64,000 nt of DNA, taken from contig SVDH01000001.1 of NCBI GenBank assembly GCA_015057865.1, positions 112,074 to 176,073 on the forward strand, in the 5' to 3' direction. The DNA is from Lachnospiraceae bacterium (GTDB lineage Bacteria; Bacillota; Clostridia; Lachnospirales; Lachnospiraceae). The notes beneath the pieces are model-generated. The model had not been told where the DNA came from. It did not search any database and was given only the letters and a program-made list of their open reading frames with translations. Both the position numbers and the translations under genes were made by a program. Shown one piece after another: positions 16,665-25,630 of the stretch; position 1 is the first letter of the stretch; every line of letters starts with the position of its first letter.

Positions 16665-17585
16665 ATGATCCAGGACATCAAACCGCATCAGTTTGATAAT
16701 CAATACCATCCGGAAAGAGAACCTGAGCCGGATGATTATGTATTGTCTTATCAGAGTCAGAAAATCTTATGCAATACGACGGGCGGAGAATTGCGCCTGC
16801 CACGCGTTAAAGATCTTTCGAAAAAGGAAAAACTGATCTATCTGTTTGCAATCGATGAGCAGGCATTCTTTCTGTTGCCGGAGCTGCCGGGTGCAGTTCA
16901 CAATGAAGAACCGTTTGCAGCTGCGTCAGAAAAAGAAGAGGAGCCGGTAGTGCTCTATGGAGACTTGTCAGAATGTCCGGACACATCCGGCATCGGCTAC
17001 AGCTACCAGAATGTGTGGAGAAACCGACGAGGTATCAAAGCCGAGCAGGAGCTGATGTTCGCGATCGCGACCGGAAAGCACCTGTCACACTGGTATCGTA
17101 CGAACCGGTACTGCGGATGCTGTGGACATGCGACAGAACATGATGAAAAAGAACGCGCACTGAGCTGTCCTTCCTGTGGGAACAGGATCTATCCCAGGCT
17201 GGTTCCGGCGGTCATTATCGCAGTGACAAACGGTGACACGATTCTGGTCACAAAATACGGAGACCGTGATCTGCCGTTTTACGCACTGGTTGCCGGATTT
17301 GTTGAGATCGGTGAGACACTGGAGGAGTGTGTCGAGCGGGAAGTGATGGAAGAAGTCGGCCTGCATGTAAAAAATATCCGCTACTATAAATCACAGCCAT
17401 GGGGCATCGTGGATGATGTACTGATGGGATTCTGGTGTGAAGTAGACGGCGATCCGACCATTCATCTCGATCATCAGGAGTTAAAGGAAGGCATCTGGGC
17501 GAAGCGGGGCGAGGTTCCGCTGCAGCCGGATCACTTCTCTTTGACCGGTGAGATGATGCGGGTGTTCAACGAAGGAAAAGCATAA
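16665..17585 (+). CDS. nudC: NAD(+) diphosphatase / RNA decapping Nudix hydrolase NudC
   Basis: A 306-aa Nudix hydrolase that cleaves NADH/NAD+ and removes NAD caps from RNA. A divergent N-terminal domain is followed by the zinc ribbon (CGCCG at about 145 and CPSCG at about 165), then the Nudix box GFVEIGETLEECVEREVMEEVG (G-x5-E-x7-REVxEEVG; about 210-231). The SQPW motif (YKSQPWGI), diagnostic of NudC, is present right after. It is a monocistronic gene between two terminators. Confidence 0.94.
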   Translation: MIQDIKPHQFDNQYHPEREPEPDDYVLSYQSQKILCNTTGGELRLPRVKDLSKKEKLIYLFAIDEQAFFLLPELPGAVHNEEPFAAASEKEEEPVVLYGDLSECPDTSGIGYSYQNVWRNRRGIKAEQELMFAIATGKHLSHWYRTNRYCGCCGHATEHDEKERALSCPSCGNRIYPRLVPAVIIAVTNGDTILVTKYGDRDLPFYALVAGFVEIGETLEECVEREVMEEVGLHVKNIRYYKSQPWGIVDDVLMGFWCEVDGDPTIHLDHQELKEGIWAKRGEVPLQPDHFSLTGEMMRVFNEGKA

Positions 17586-17596
17586 GTAAATATATG

Positions 17597-17659
17597 AAAG
17601 CCCCGAGAGGTGTTTGGTTTTACGTTTGAAGTAAAACCAAACACCTCTCGGGGCTTTTT
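17597..17659. terminator. 27-bp perfect hairpin, bidirectional terminator of nudC and carB
   Basis: The arms 17597-17623 and 17631-17657 are perfectly complementary over 27 bp with a 7-nt loop, flanked by A- and T-runs. It serves both the rightward nudC gene and the leftward carB gene, whose stop is 20 bp away. Confidence 0.92.
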
Positions 17660-17678
17660 ATTACTTAGCTTGAGCGTC

Positions 17679-20600
17679 TTACTCCTTGATCATGGAGTGC
17701 AGTTCCTGCAGAGACTTCAGCTCACTGTCGCCGGATCTGTTCATCTGACGGATACCTTCTGCGGCAGCAAGTGCAGCTGCAACCGTTGTAAAGTACGGAA
17801 TGTGCGCTTTGATGGCATTCTTTCTTAAGTAGCTGTCATCATGGATGCTTGCCTTGCCAACCGGAGAGTTGATGATGATATCAATCTTTCCGTTTGTGAT
17901 CAGGTCAAGGATGTTCGGACGGCCTTCGTAAAGCTTTTTCACCTTTTCTACCGGGATGCCGGCTTCACGGATCAGATCGCAGGTGCGGCCTGTTGCCATA
18001 AGGGAGAAGCCGTCTTCGTAGAAGCTCTTTGCCAGATCAGCAGCTTCGGGTTTGTCGCGGTCATTTAAGGAAATGAGAACGGTTCCCTTGGTCGGGAGAA
18101 CGGTTCCGCCGCCTTCCTGTGCCTTGCAGAATGCTTCGCCTGTTGTCGGGCCCATGCCGAGCACTTCGCCTGTTGAACGCATTTCCGGTCCCAGTACCGG
18201 GTCTACTTCCTGGAACATATTGAACGGGAAGACAGCTTCCTTGATACCGTAGTACGGAATCTCGCGGTCGCCGAGAGCGGAAACCGGTGAAGGTCTGCCT
18301 GTCAGTTCGGAAGTGATGATGTCTGTCGCGATCGGAACCATACTGATGCCGCAAACCTTTGAAACAAGCGGAACCGTACGGGATGCACGCGGATTCGCCT
18401 CCAGAACGAAGATCTTGTCATTCTCAATCGCATACTGCATGTTCATCAGACCGACAACATGCATTTCCTCCGCGATCTTACGGGTGTATTCCTTGATGGT
18501 TTTCAGATGCTCATCGGAAATGTGTTTCGACGGGATGATGCATGCGGAGTCGCCGGAGTGTACCCCGGCCAGCTCGATATGCTCCATAACAGCCGGTACG
18601 TATGCATGTGTGCCGTCTGAGATCGCATCTGCCTCACACTCTAATGCGTGATTTAAGAAACGGTCGATCAGGATCGGGCGATCCGGTGTAACACCGACAG
18701 CAGCGTTCATGTAATCGGTCAGGCTTTCATCGTCATAAACGACTTCCATGCCGCGGCCGCCAAGAACGTAGGACGGGCGAACCATAACCGGATAACCGAT
18801 TCTCTGCGCGATTGCCTTTGCTTCATCAACTGTGGTAGCCATGCCTGCTTCCGGCATCGGAATGCCAAGCTTATCCATCATCGCACGGAACAGGTCACGG
18901 TCTTCCGCAAGATCGATGACTTCCGGTGATGTGCCAAGGATCTTTACACCGTTTGCCTTCAGGTCTGCAGCCAGATTCAACGGTGTCTGTCCGCCGAACT
19001 GTGCGATTACGCCGACCGGCTTTTCCTTGTTGTAAATGCTCAAAACATCTTCCAGTGTCAGCGGCTCAAAATAGAGCTTGTCAGATGTATCGTAATCGGT
19101 GGAAACGGTCTCCGGGTTGCAGTTTACGATGATCGTTTCGAAACCAAGCTTCTTTAAGGACATTGCAGCGTGTACGCAGCAATAGTCGAACTCGATACCC
19201 TGGCCGATCCGGTTCGGGCCACCGCCAAGGATCATGATCTTTGGCTTGTCTTCATTGACCGGATCATTGTCTTCGCCGATGTAGGTGGAGTAGTAATATG
19301 CACTGTCCTCAGTGCCGCTTACGTGAACCGCATCCCAGTTTTCAACCACACCGAGTGCAAGACGGCGATTTCTGACATCCGCTTCCGGAATCTCCAGGAT
19401 CTGGCTTAAGTACTTATCTGAGAAGCCGTCCTTCTTTGCCTGGATCAGCGCTTCGTCTGACGGAAGGCTGCCCTTGCTCTGGATCAGTGCCTCTTCTTCC
19501 TCTACCAGCTCTTTCATCTGCTCGATGAAGTATGCTTTCACATGTGTCAGCTCATGGATCTCTTCGACTGTAGCACCTTTGCGGAGCGCTTCATACATGA
19601 TGAAGTGACGTTCGCTGGATGCGTTGACCAGCATGGAGAGAAGCTCTTCCTTGGAAAGCTGATCAAAGTTTTTCACATGTCCCAGACCATAGCGGTCTTT
19701 TTCAAGAGAGCGGATCGCTTTCTGGAATGCTTCTTTATAGGTTTTACCGATGCTCATGACTTCGCCGACAGCACGCATCTGTGTGCCGAGCTTATCTTCT
19801 ACACCTTTGAATTTTTCAAATGCCCAGCGGGCAAATTTTACAACGACATAGTCACCGCCCGGCTTGTACTGATCAAGGGTTCCGTATTTGCCACAGGTCA
19901 GATCCTTTAAGGTCAGGCCGGTTGCAAGCTTTGCGGAAACCAGAGCAATCGGGAAACCGGTAGCTTTGGATGCCAGTGCGGAGGAACGTGATGTACGCGG
20001 GTTGATCTCGATGACGATGATTCGATCGCTGACCGGATCATGCGCAAACTGTACATTGGTTCCGCCGATAACGCCGATGTGCTCAACGATCTTATATGCC
20101 TGCTCCTGAAGACGTGCCTGCAGATCTTCGGAAATGGTCAGCATCGGAGCGGTACAGAAAGAGTCACCTGTGTGAACGCCCATCGGATCAACGTTTTCGA
20201 TGAAGCATACAGTGATCATGTTGTTGTCCTTATCACGGACAACTTCCAACTCAAGCTCTTCCCAGCCGAGGATCGATTCTTCTACCAGAACCTGTCCGAC
20301 CAGGCTGGCCTGCAGACCTCTTGCACATACAGTCTTTAATTCCTCACGGTTATAAACCAGGCCGCCACCTGCGCCGCCCATGGTGTATGCCGGACGAAGG
20401 ACAACCGGATAACCAAGACGGTCAGCGATCTCGAGTGCTTCTTCTACACTGTAGGAAACCTGGCTGCGTGCCATTTCGATTCCAAGAAGATCCATGGTCT
20501 TTTTGAACTCGATACGGTCCTCACCACGCTCGATGGCATCGACCTGAACGCCGATGACCTGAACGTTGTATTTATCAAGAATGCCTTCCTTATATAATTC

Positions 20601-20900
20601 CGCACAAAGGTTTAAGCCTGACTGGCCGCCCAGGTTCGGAAGAAGTGCATCCGGACGTTCTTTGGCGATGATCTGCTCAAGTCGCTTGACATTCAGGGGC
20701 TCGATGTAGGTAACATCTGCCATCCCCGGATCTGTCATGATCGTGGCTGGATTGGAGTTAACCAGAACGATCTCATAGCCAAGACTTCTGAGCGCCTTAC
20801 ATGCCTGGGTTCCGGAGTAATCAAACTCGCAAGCCTGGCCGATTACGATCGGGCCCGAGCCGATGATAAGTACTTTTTTTATGTCGGTGCGTTGTGCCAT
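17679..20900 (-). CDS. carB: carbamoyl-phosphate synthase large subunit
   Basis: A 1073-aa ATP-dependent synthetase making carbamoyl phosphate for pyrimidines and arginine. It has the full canonical architecture: a first ATP-grasp half starting VLIIGSGPIVIGQACEFDYSG, the oligomerisation domain near 400-550, a second half starting IMILGGGPNRIGQGIEFDYC, and a C-terminal MGS-like allosteric domain (SLMATGRTCDLIREAGIPVE, about 955-975). AAGGAGGTTCTTT precedes the ATG on the minus strand. carA is not adjacent, so the small subunit must be elsewhere. A promoter and an attenuator-like terminator in the leader suggest regulation by transcription attenuation. Confidence 0.97.
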   Translation of the reverse strand: MAQRTDIKKVLIIGSGPIVIGQACEFDYSGTQACKALRSLGYEIVLVNSNPATIMTDPGMADVTYIEPLNVKRLEQIIAKERPDALLPNLGGQSGLNLCAELYKEGILDKYNVQVIGVQVDAIERGEDRIEFKKTMDLLGIEMARSQVSYSVEEALEIADRLGYPVVLRPAYTMGGAGGGLVYNREELKTVCARGLQASLVGQVLVEESILGWEELELEVVRDKDNNMITVCFIENVDPMGVHTGDSFCTAPMLTISEDLQARLQEQAYKIVEHIGVIGGTNVQFAHDPVSDRIIVIEINPRTSRSSALASKATGFPIALVSAKLATGLTLKDLTCGKYGTLDQYKPGGDYVVVKFARWAFEKFKGVEDKLGTQMRAVGEVMSIGKTYKEAFQKAIRSLEKDRYGLGHVKNFDQLSKEELLSMLVNASSERHFIMYEALRKGATVEEIHELTHVKAYFIEQMKELVEEEEALIQSKGSLPSDEALIQAKKDGFSDKYLSQILEIPEADVRNRRLALGVVENWDAVHVSGTEDSAYYYSTYIGEDNDPVNEDKPKIMILGGGPNRIGQGIEFDYCCVHAAMSLKKLGFETIIVNCNPETVSTDYDTSDKLYFEPLTLEDVLSIYNKEKPVGVIAQFGGQTPLNLAADLKANGVKILGTSPEVIDLAEDRDLFRAMMDKLGIPMPEAGMATTVDEAKAIAQRIGYPVMVRPSYVLGGRGMEVVYDDESLTDYMNAAVGVTPDRPILIDRFLNHALECEADAISDGTHAYVPAVMEHIELAGVHSGDSACIIPSKHISDEHLKTIKEYTRKIAEEMHVVGLMNMQYAIENDKIFVLEANPRASRTVPLVSKVCGISMVPIATDIITSELTGRPSPVSALGDREIPYYGIKEAVFPFNMFQEVDPVLGPEMRSTGEVLGMGPTTGEAFCKAQEGGGTVLPTKGTVLISLNDRDKPEAADLAKSFYEDGFSLMATGRTCDLIREAGIPVEKVKKLYEGRPNILDLITNGKIDIIINSPVGKASIHDDSYLRKNAIKAHIPYFTTVAAALAAAEGIRQMNRSGDSELKSLQELHSMIKE

Positions 20901-20929
20901 AAAGAACCTCCTTGTATTACATTATTCTC

Positions 20930-20958
20930 AAAAAAAAGCGTCTCCTAGTGGGAAACGC
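20930..20958 (-). terminator. leader terminator (attenuator) upstream of carB
   Basis: Read on the minus strand, GCGTTTCC and GGAGACGC form an 8-bp stem (one G-U pair) around CACTA, followed by at least eight T. It lies between the carB promoter (21028-21056) and the carB start at 20900, so it would stop transcription within the leader unless antitermination occurs. A second inverted repeat, GAAAGGGAAATTCCTTTC, at about 20993-21010 could be part of the alternative fold. Confidence 0.75.
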
Positions 20959-21027
20959 CTTCTTTGGCTAACATTAGTAATGTGTACCGGGGAAAGGAAT
21001 TTCCCTTTCGATTTGTACGCTGGGACT

Positions 21028-21056
21028 ATTATAAACGCATTCTTATAAATGTGCAA
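21028..21056 (-). promoter_or_regulatory. carB promoter
   Basis: On the minus strand, TTGCAC (21056-21051), 17 bp, TATAAT (21033-21028). The leader RNA of about 120 nt ends in the attenuator hairpin and the carB ribosome-binding site. Confidence 0.8.
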
Positions 21057-21098
21057 TGCATTATTTCGATTTCTTTTATTTGAAGAAATGCCTTCCTC

Positions 21099-21127
21099 TT
21101 TACATTTCAATCATTGGTTGCTATATT
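21099..21127 (+). promoter_or_regulatory. promoter of the TerB-like gene and downstream operon
   Basis: TTTACA (21099-21104), 17 bp, TATATT (21122-21127), pointing right, divergent from the carB promoter. Together with the carB leader this accounts for the 303-bp gap 20901-21203. Confidence 0.6.
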
Positions 21128-21203
21128 ATGACTGAGATGAATAGAGTTGAGGACAGGTCTTGTTATATTAGGAAGAGATCTGTTTGATACAGGGAGGATA
21201 GCT

Positions 21204-21668
21204 ATGAAGATTGATAGAGAACGTGTTGCACGGATCCAAAGCCTCTGGACATCATTTCTGGATACCTGCGATGAGCAGGAAGTTGACAGCTGGGACAAGG
21301 ATGAACTCGGCGAAATGGATGCGTACTATGCAAATGAGGCACTTAGTGTAGCGATTCATCTGATTGCCACAGACGGCGTCTTTGGTGATGACGAAGTAGA
21401 ATGTCTGAATGCGATTTTTGATTATGACTATTCGGTAGAGACACTGGAAGAAACCTATGAAAACGTGGACGTCTATATTGATGCCATGTTTGATGAGGAA
21501 CTGGATGACGGTATTTTGCTCTTGCGCGGCTGCAATGACGATCTGGCAGACGCTTATCAGGATATCCTTTGTGAGATCTGTGATGCGATCATCGAAAGCG
21601 ATGGGGATATTACCCGGAAAGAGCGTGAAGAAGCGCGGGAATTGAAGTTTAGAATTGGAAAAGAATAA
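21204..21668 (+). CDS. TerB-like acidic protein of unknown function
   Basis: A 154-aa soluble, strongly acidic, all-helical protein. The ATG at 21204 follows GGGAGG; an upstream in-frame ATG at 21147 is too close to the promoter and has no such site. Two similar segments, IHLIATDGVFGDDEVECLNAI and CDAIIESDGDITRKEREEA, show the ADGx-(I/F)-xxxE pattern of TerB/DjlA-type metal-binding domains. The similarity is by eye only. The downstream transporter gene overlaps its 3' end, so it heads an operon. Confidence 0.7.
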   Translation: MKIDRERVARIQSLWTSFLDTCDEQEVDSWDKDELGEMDAYYANEALSVAIHLIATDGVFGDDEVECLNAIFDYDYSVETLEETYENVDVYIDAMFDEELDDGILLLRGCNDDLADAYQDILCEICDAIIESDGDITRKEREEARELKFRIGKE

Positions 21669-22638
21669 TAACAGAAGTCTGGTCGGACTTGGACTATTGC
21701 TCATAACAGCATTTGTGTGGGGATTCGGTTTCGTGGCCCAGAGTATAGGCGCGGATTATGTCGGCGCTTACACATTTCTGGCGGTGCGAAACTGGATCTC
21801 GTTTTTTCTTTTGATTCCTGTGATCCGGCTGCTGGATGTCTATGCCTTGCGACGGGGGCAGAAGCAGATCACTGTGGAGTCCGCAAAGGAAAATGAAGAT
21901 CCGGTCCGAAAAGGGAAAAAACTATGGATCGCAGGATTGATCTGCGGTGTATTTTTATTTGCGGGAAGTGCCACGCAGCAGATTGGGATCGCGTATACGA
22001 CCACTGCGAAGGCAGGCTTTCTGACATCGATGTATGTCGTGATCGTTCCCGTGATCTATGCGATCATAAAAAAAGGAATCGGCGTGAAGGTCTGGGTCAG
22101 TGTGATCCTGGCGGTGGCCGGTCTTTATCTGCTTTGCATCAAAGACGGTTTTACGCTTGGAAAAGGCGATACGATCGTTTTGATCTGCGCACTGTTCTTT
22201 GCGCTGCAGATCTTATTTGTCGATAAGTTTGTGCCAGAGGTGGATGCGGTCAGGTTATCCCAGCTCCAGTTTCTGATCGTGGCTGTATTGTCGACGGTTT
22301 TTATGTTTGTGTTGGAAAAACCGACCTGGGAAGCGATCTATGCGGCGTTGCCGGCGATCCTTTATGCAGGCATTGTCAGCAGCGGCGTAGGATATACCCT
22401 GCAGATCGTCGGACAGACGATGGTATCACCTACGGTCGGCGGCATTACCATGAGTTTAGAGAGTGTATTTGCCGCACTCGGCGGCTGGATCGTTCTGGGA
22501 CAGCTTTTGACCGGCCGGGAATTTGCAGGATGTGCAGTTATGTTTGCTGCGATCATTCTGGCACAGATCCCGATCGGACACTTTGTCCGCAGAAAAAGAA
22601 CTCCGGGATTGGAAACCAGTGAGGCGAATGACGGATGA
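21655..22638 (+). CDS. DMT-superfamily (EamA) transporter
   Basis: A 327-aa membrane protein with ten predicted helices in two EamA halves (about 8-160 and 165-315). It starts with LLLITAFVWGFGFVAQSIGADYVG, a classical first-helix EamA pattern, and has GxxYTTTAKAGFLTSMYVVIVPV and GLYLLCIKDGF in the middle. The reading frame begins at TTG 21655, overlapping the previous gene by 14 bp. No clear ribosome site exists, so translation is probably coupled. It likely exports a small metabolite or amino acid; the substrate is unknown. Confidence 0.88.
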   Translation: MEKNNNRSLVGLGLLLITAFVWGFGFVAQSIGADYVGAYTFLAVRNWISFFLLIPVIRLLDVYALRRGQKQITVESAKENEDPVRKGKKLWIAGLICGVFLFAGSATQQIGIAYTTTAKAGFLTSMYVVIVPVIYAIIKKGIGVKVWVSVILAVAGLYLLCIKDGFTLGKGDTIVLICALFFALQILFVDKFVPEVDAVRLSQLQFLIVAVLSTVFMFVLEKPTWEAIYAALPAILYAGIVSSGVGYTLQIVGQTMVSPTVGGITMSLESVFAALGGWIVLGQLLTGREFAGCAVMFAAIILAQIPIGHFVRRKRTPGLETSEANDG

Positions 22639-23129
22639 CCAAAGAGCAATATTTGAAAATATCAGAGCCGTTCCGTCAGGATCAAAAAAAGGCGGCGCGC
22701 ATGCGGTTTGCCAACAAGCTTTGTACGGTGATCTGCTATATCGGATACGCATTGCTTCTGCTTAGCAGGATTATTCTGCTGGATGTGAGATTCTGGCGAC
22801 TGTTGCTGATCCCGGCAGCGGCCTTTCTCATCCTTAGCATCGTCAGAAAACAGATCAATGCGCAAAGGCCATATGAAGTCTGGCAGATCACACCGCTGAT
22901 CGAAAAGGACACAAAAGGAAAATCGTTTCCGAGCAGACATGTTTTTTCCGCAGCGATCATTGCAATGGCGGTATTGTCAGTTTATCTGCCTGGTGGTATT
23001 ATTTTGCTTGCAGCTGCGATCGTCCTGTCATGGTGCAGGGTGATCGGAGGCGTACATTTTGTCAAAGATGTTGTGACCGGGCTGGCGATCGGGGTGATCG
23101 TCGGACTGATCGGCTTCTTTATTATATAG
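22635..23129 (+). CDS. phosphatase PAP2 family membrane protein
   Basis: A 164-aa membrane phosphatase. The three PAP2 motifs are visible: KQINAQRP, GKSFPSRHVFSA and CRVIGGVHFVKDVVTG, the last having Cys where SR is commoner. Four to five hydrophobic helices are present. Such enzymes dephosphorylate undecaprenyl pyrophosphate or phosphatidate-type lipids at the membrane. It is coupled to the preceding transporter by ATGA and followed by ddl and murF, so undecaprenyl-pyrophosphate recycling is a reasonable inference. Confidence 0.88.
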   Translation: MTKEQYLKISEPFRQDQKKAARMRFANKLCTVICYIGYALLLLSRIILLDVRFWRLLLIPAAAFLILSIVRKQINAQRPYEVWQITPLIEKDTKGKSFPSRHVFSAAIIAMAVLSVYLPGGIILLAAAIVLSWCRVIGGVHFVKDVVTGLAIGVIVGLIGFFII

Positions 23130-23145
23130 GGGAGGATTTATCAAT

Positions 23146-24207
23146 ATGGATATTGTAGTTTTATGCGGTGGCTTAAGTCCGGAGCGTGATGTGTCGATCG
23201 TATCAGGGGGACAGATCGCAAAGGCACTGAAAGAAAATGGACACAGAGTCATTTTACTTGATGTATTTATGGGATACGGAGAAGAAGAACAGGATGTTTC
23301 CGACATTTTCTCTCACGCAGATGAGATTACGCTGACAGGGACCGGAATCGGTCAGGAAGCACCGGATCTGGATGCAGTGCGCGCGATGCGGAAGGGTTCG
23401 ACGAAAGGATTTTTCGGACCGAATGTCCTGGCAATCTGCCAGATGGCAGATATCGTGTTTATGGGCCTGCATGGAGAAGACGGAGAAAACGGCAAGGTAC
23501 AGGCAGCTTTTGATCTGTTTGGCATCCGTTACACCGGCAGCAGTTCTTTAAGCAGTGCCGTTTCCATGAATAAGGGATATACCAAACGGATCTTTTTTGC
23601 GGATGGGGTTCCGACCCCGAAGGGCTTTTCTGTTTTGAAAGGTGACGAGCCGCAGGATTTTTCAGAGACCGGAATGGAGTACCCGATCGTGATCAAACCG
23701 GCAAGCGCGGGATCGAGCATCGGTGTTTCCATCGTGCATGGTGATGATGAATATCAGGAAGCGATGGACAAGGCATTTGCGGTCGACAATGAGATCGTTT
23801 TTGAAGAATATATCAAAGGCCGTGAATTTGCGGTCGGCGTGATCCGCTATGAAGCACTTCCGGTTATCGAGATCGCACCGGTAAACGGCTGGTATGATTA
23901 TCAGAATAAATACAAAGCAGGCAGTACAGTTGAGACCTGTCCGGCAGTGATCCCGGAGCTGACAGAGCGCCTTTTACAGGCAGCAGCTGTTCAGGCAGCA
24001 TATTCTCTGGGGCTCAGCACGTATGCCAGACTGGATTTTCTCGTAGATGACTGGGGCAAGGTGTACTGTCTTGAGGCAAATACCCTGCCGGGCATGACAC
24101 CGACAAGCCTTCTTCCGCAGGAAGCACAGGCTGCAGGGATGGATTTTAATGCATTGTGTGAAGAACTGATCAAAGTGTCTTTGGAGAAGTACGAATGCGA
24201 GGATTAA
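23146..24207 (+). CDS. ddl: D-alanine--D-alanine ligase
   Basis: A 353-aa ATP-grasp ligase making the D-Ala-D-Ala dipeptide of peptidoglycan. Family motifs are VLCGGLSPERDVSIVSGG, FMGLHGEDGENGKVQ, VIKPASAGSSIGVS, ARLDFLVDDWGKVYCLEANTLPGMTPTSL. The variable omega-loop position (ENEIVFEEYIKGREF, then NGWYDYQNKYKAG) carries the tyrosine and lysine of D-Ala-D-Ala rather than D-Ala-D-Lac ligases. GGGGAGGA precedes the ATG. It overlaps murF by 13 bp. Confidence 0.95.
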   Translation: MDIVVLCGGLSPERDVSIVSGGQIAKALKENGHRVILLDVFMGYGEEEQDVSDIFSHADEITLTGTGIGQEAPDLDAVRAMRKGSTKGFFGPNVLAICQMADIVFMGLHGEDGENGKVQAAFDLFGIRYTGSSSLSSAVSMNKGYTKRIFFADGVPTPKGFSVLKGDEPQDFSETGMEYPIVIKPASAGSSIGVSIVHGDDEYQEAMDKAFAVDNEIVFEEYIKGREFAVGVIRYEALPVIEIAPVNGWYDYQNKYKAGSTVETCPAVIPELTERLLQAAAVQAAYSLGLSTYARLDFLVDDWGKVYCLEANTLPGMTPTSLLPQEAQAAGMDFNALCEELIKVSLEKYECED

Positions 24208-25571
24208 CATTAAGAAAAATAGCAGAAGTCTGTGACGGCACCTATATGGGGGATCCCGGCCTTTTAGACCGTGAGATCGAAAACGTCGTGACAGACAGCC
24301 GTGAAGCAGCCGAAGGATCTTTGTTTGTGGCAATCCCCGGTGAGCGGGTCGACGGACATAAATTCATTCCTGATGTATTTGGGAAAGGCGCGCTGGCAGT
24401 CCTTTCCGAGCGCGAGCTTGACCATGCGGACGGTCCGTATATTATCGTAAAGTCCGGTCTGATGGCGATCCGGAAAATGGCCGCCTGGTACCGGCAGACC
24501 CTGACGATCCCTGTAGTCGGGATCACGGGCAGCGTCGGAAAAACCAGTACAAAGGAAATGATCGCTTCCGTATTGGAGCAGAAGTTCAATGTCCTGAAAA
24601 CAGAGGGCAATTTTAACAACCTGCTTGGCATGCCGATGACGCTGCTTAAAATCAGAGAACAGCATGAGGTGGCAGTCATCGAAATGGGGATCTCAGAGTT
24701 TGGTGAGATGCACCAGCTCGCAGAGATCGCGCGGCCTGACATCTGTGTGATCACAAACATCGGGCAGGCGCATCTGGAGAATTTAAAGACCCGTGACGGT
24801 ATCCTGAAGGCAAAGACAGAAATCTTTGATTTCTTAAAAGAAGATGGTGTGATCGTTTTAAACGGGGATGATGACAAACTCGCGACGGTCGGAACGGTCC
24901 GCGGGATCGTGCCGAAGCGTTTTTCGCTGAACAGAGACGACTGTGATGTGACGGTCAAAAATGTAATCAACAGAGGACTGGACGGGATGGAAGCGGATCT
25001 GACAACAGACCTCGGCTGTATCCACATCCATGAGCCGATCCCGGGGATCCATTATTTATACAATGCAGGTGCTGCGGCCTGTATCGGCCGGAGCCTGGGG
25101 CTGACCAACGAAGAGATCGCCGCAGGCGTTGCAGCGGTGAAAACGATCGCGGGTCGTCTGAACATGTTAAGACTTCGGGATGAGATCATTGTGATCGATG
25201 ATTGTTATAATGCAAATCCGGCATCCATGAAAGCTTCTCTGGAGGTGCTTTCGAAAGCGCTTGGCAGAAAGGTCGCTGTGCTCGGAGATATGGGAGAGCT
25301 TGGCGAAAACGAGAAAGAGCTGCATTTTGAAGTCGGAAAGGCAGCTGCGGAGAACGGGATCGATGTCCTGTTCTGCGCAGGGGATCTTTGCCGGGAAATG
25401 GCAAAGGGCGCAGAAGGCTGTGAGACAGTCAAATGGTTTGCCGACAGAGACGCGCTGTTAGAAGAACTGCGTGCATTTATCAGACCGAAAGATGCGGTTC
25501 TGGTAAAGGCTTCTCACTTTATGGGATTTCCGGTGATCGTAGAGGCGTTGAAGGAAGCACTTGAAGGATAA
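24195..25571 (+). CDS. murF: UDP-N-acetylmuramoyl-tripeptide--D-alanyl-D-alanine ligase
   Basis: A 458-aa Mur ligase that attaches D-Ala-D-Ala, the product of the preceding ddl, to the UDP-MurNAc-tripeptide in the cytoplasm. It shows the N-terminal domain (VVTDSREAAEGSLFVAIPGE), P-loop GITGSVGKTSTKEMIASVL, IEMGISEFGEMHQLAEIARP, ITNIGQAHLEN and, in the C-terminal domain, DDCYNANPASMKASL and LGDMGELGENE. It is the last gene of the operon. Confidence 0.96.
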   Translation: MRGLTLRKIAEVCDGTYMGDPGLLDREIENVVTDSREAAEGSLFVAIPGERVDGHKFIPDVFGKGALAVLSERELDHADGPYIIVKSGLMAIRKMAAWYRQTLTIPVVGITGSVGKTSTKEMIASVLEQKFNVLKTEGNFNNLLGMPMTLLKIREQHEVAVIEMGISEFGEMHQLAEIARPDICVITNIGQAHLENLKTRDGILKAKTEIFDFLKEDGVIVLNGDDDKLATVGTVRGIVPKRFSLNRDDCDVTVKNVINRGLDGMEADLTTDLGCIHIHEPIPGIHYLYNAGAAACIGRSLGLTNEEIAAGVAAVKTIAGRLNMLRLRDEIIVIDDCYNANPASMKASLEVLSKALGRKVAVLGDMGELGENEKELHFEVGKAAAENGIDVLFCAGDLCREMAKGAEGCETVKWFADRDALLEELRAFIRPKDAVLVKASHFMGFPVIVEALKEALEG

Positions 25572-25577
25572 TAATAA

Positions 25578-25609
25578 ACGGTGCCAGGCAGGGATGCCTG
25601 GCACCGTTG
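25578..25609. terminator. 14-bp perfect hairpin between murF and the acyltransferase
   Basis: AACGGTGCCAGGCA (25578-25591) pairs with TGCCTGGCACCGTT (25596-25609) around GGGA. T-tracts are poor on both sides, but position and symmetry suggest a bidirectional terminator for these convergent genes. Confidence 0.7.
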
Positions 25610-25630
25610 CTGTTAGCACCGTTTCTACGT

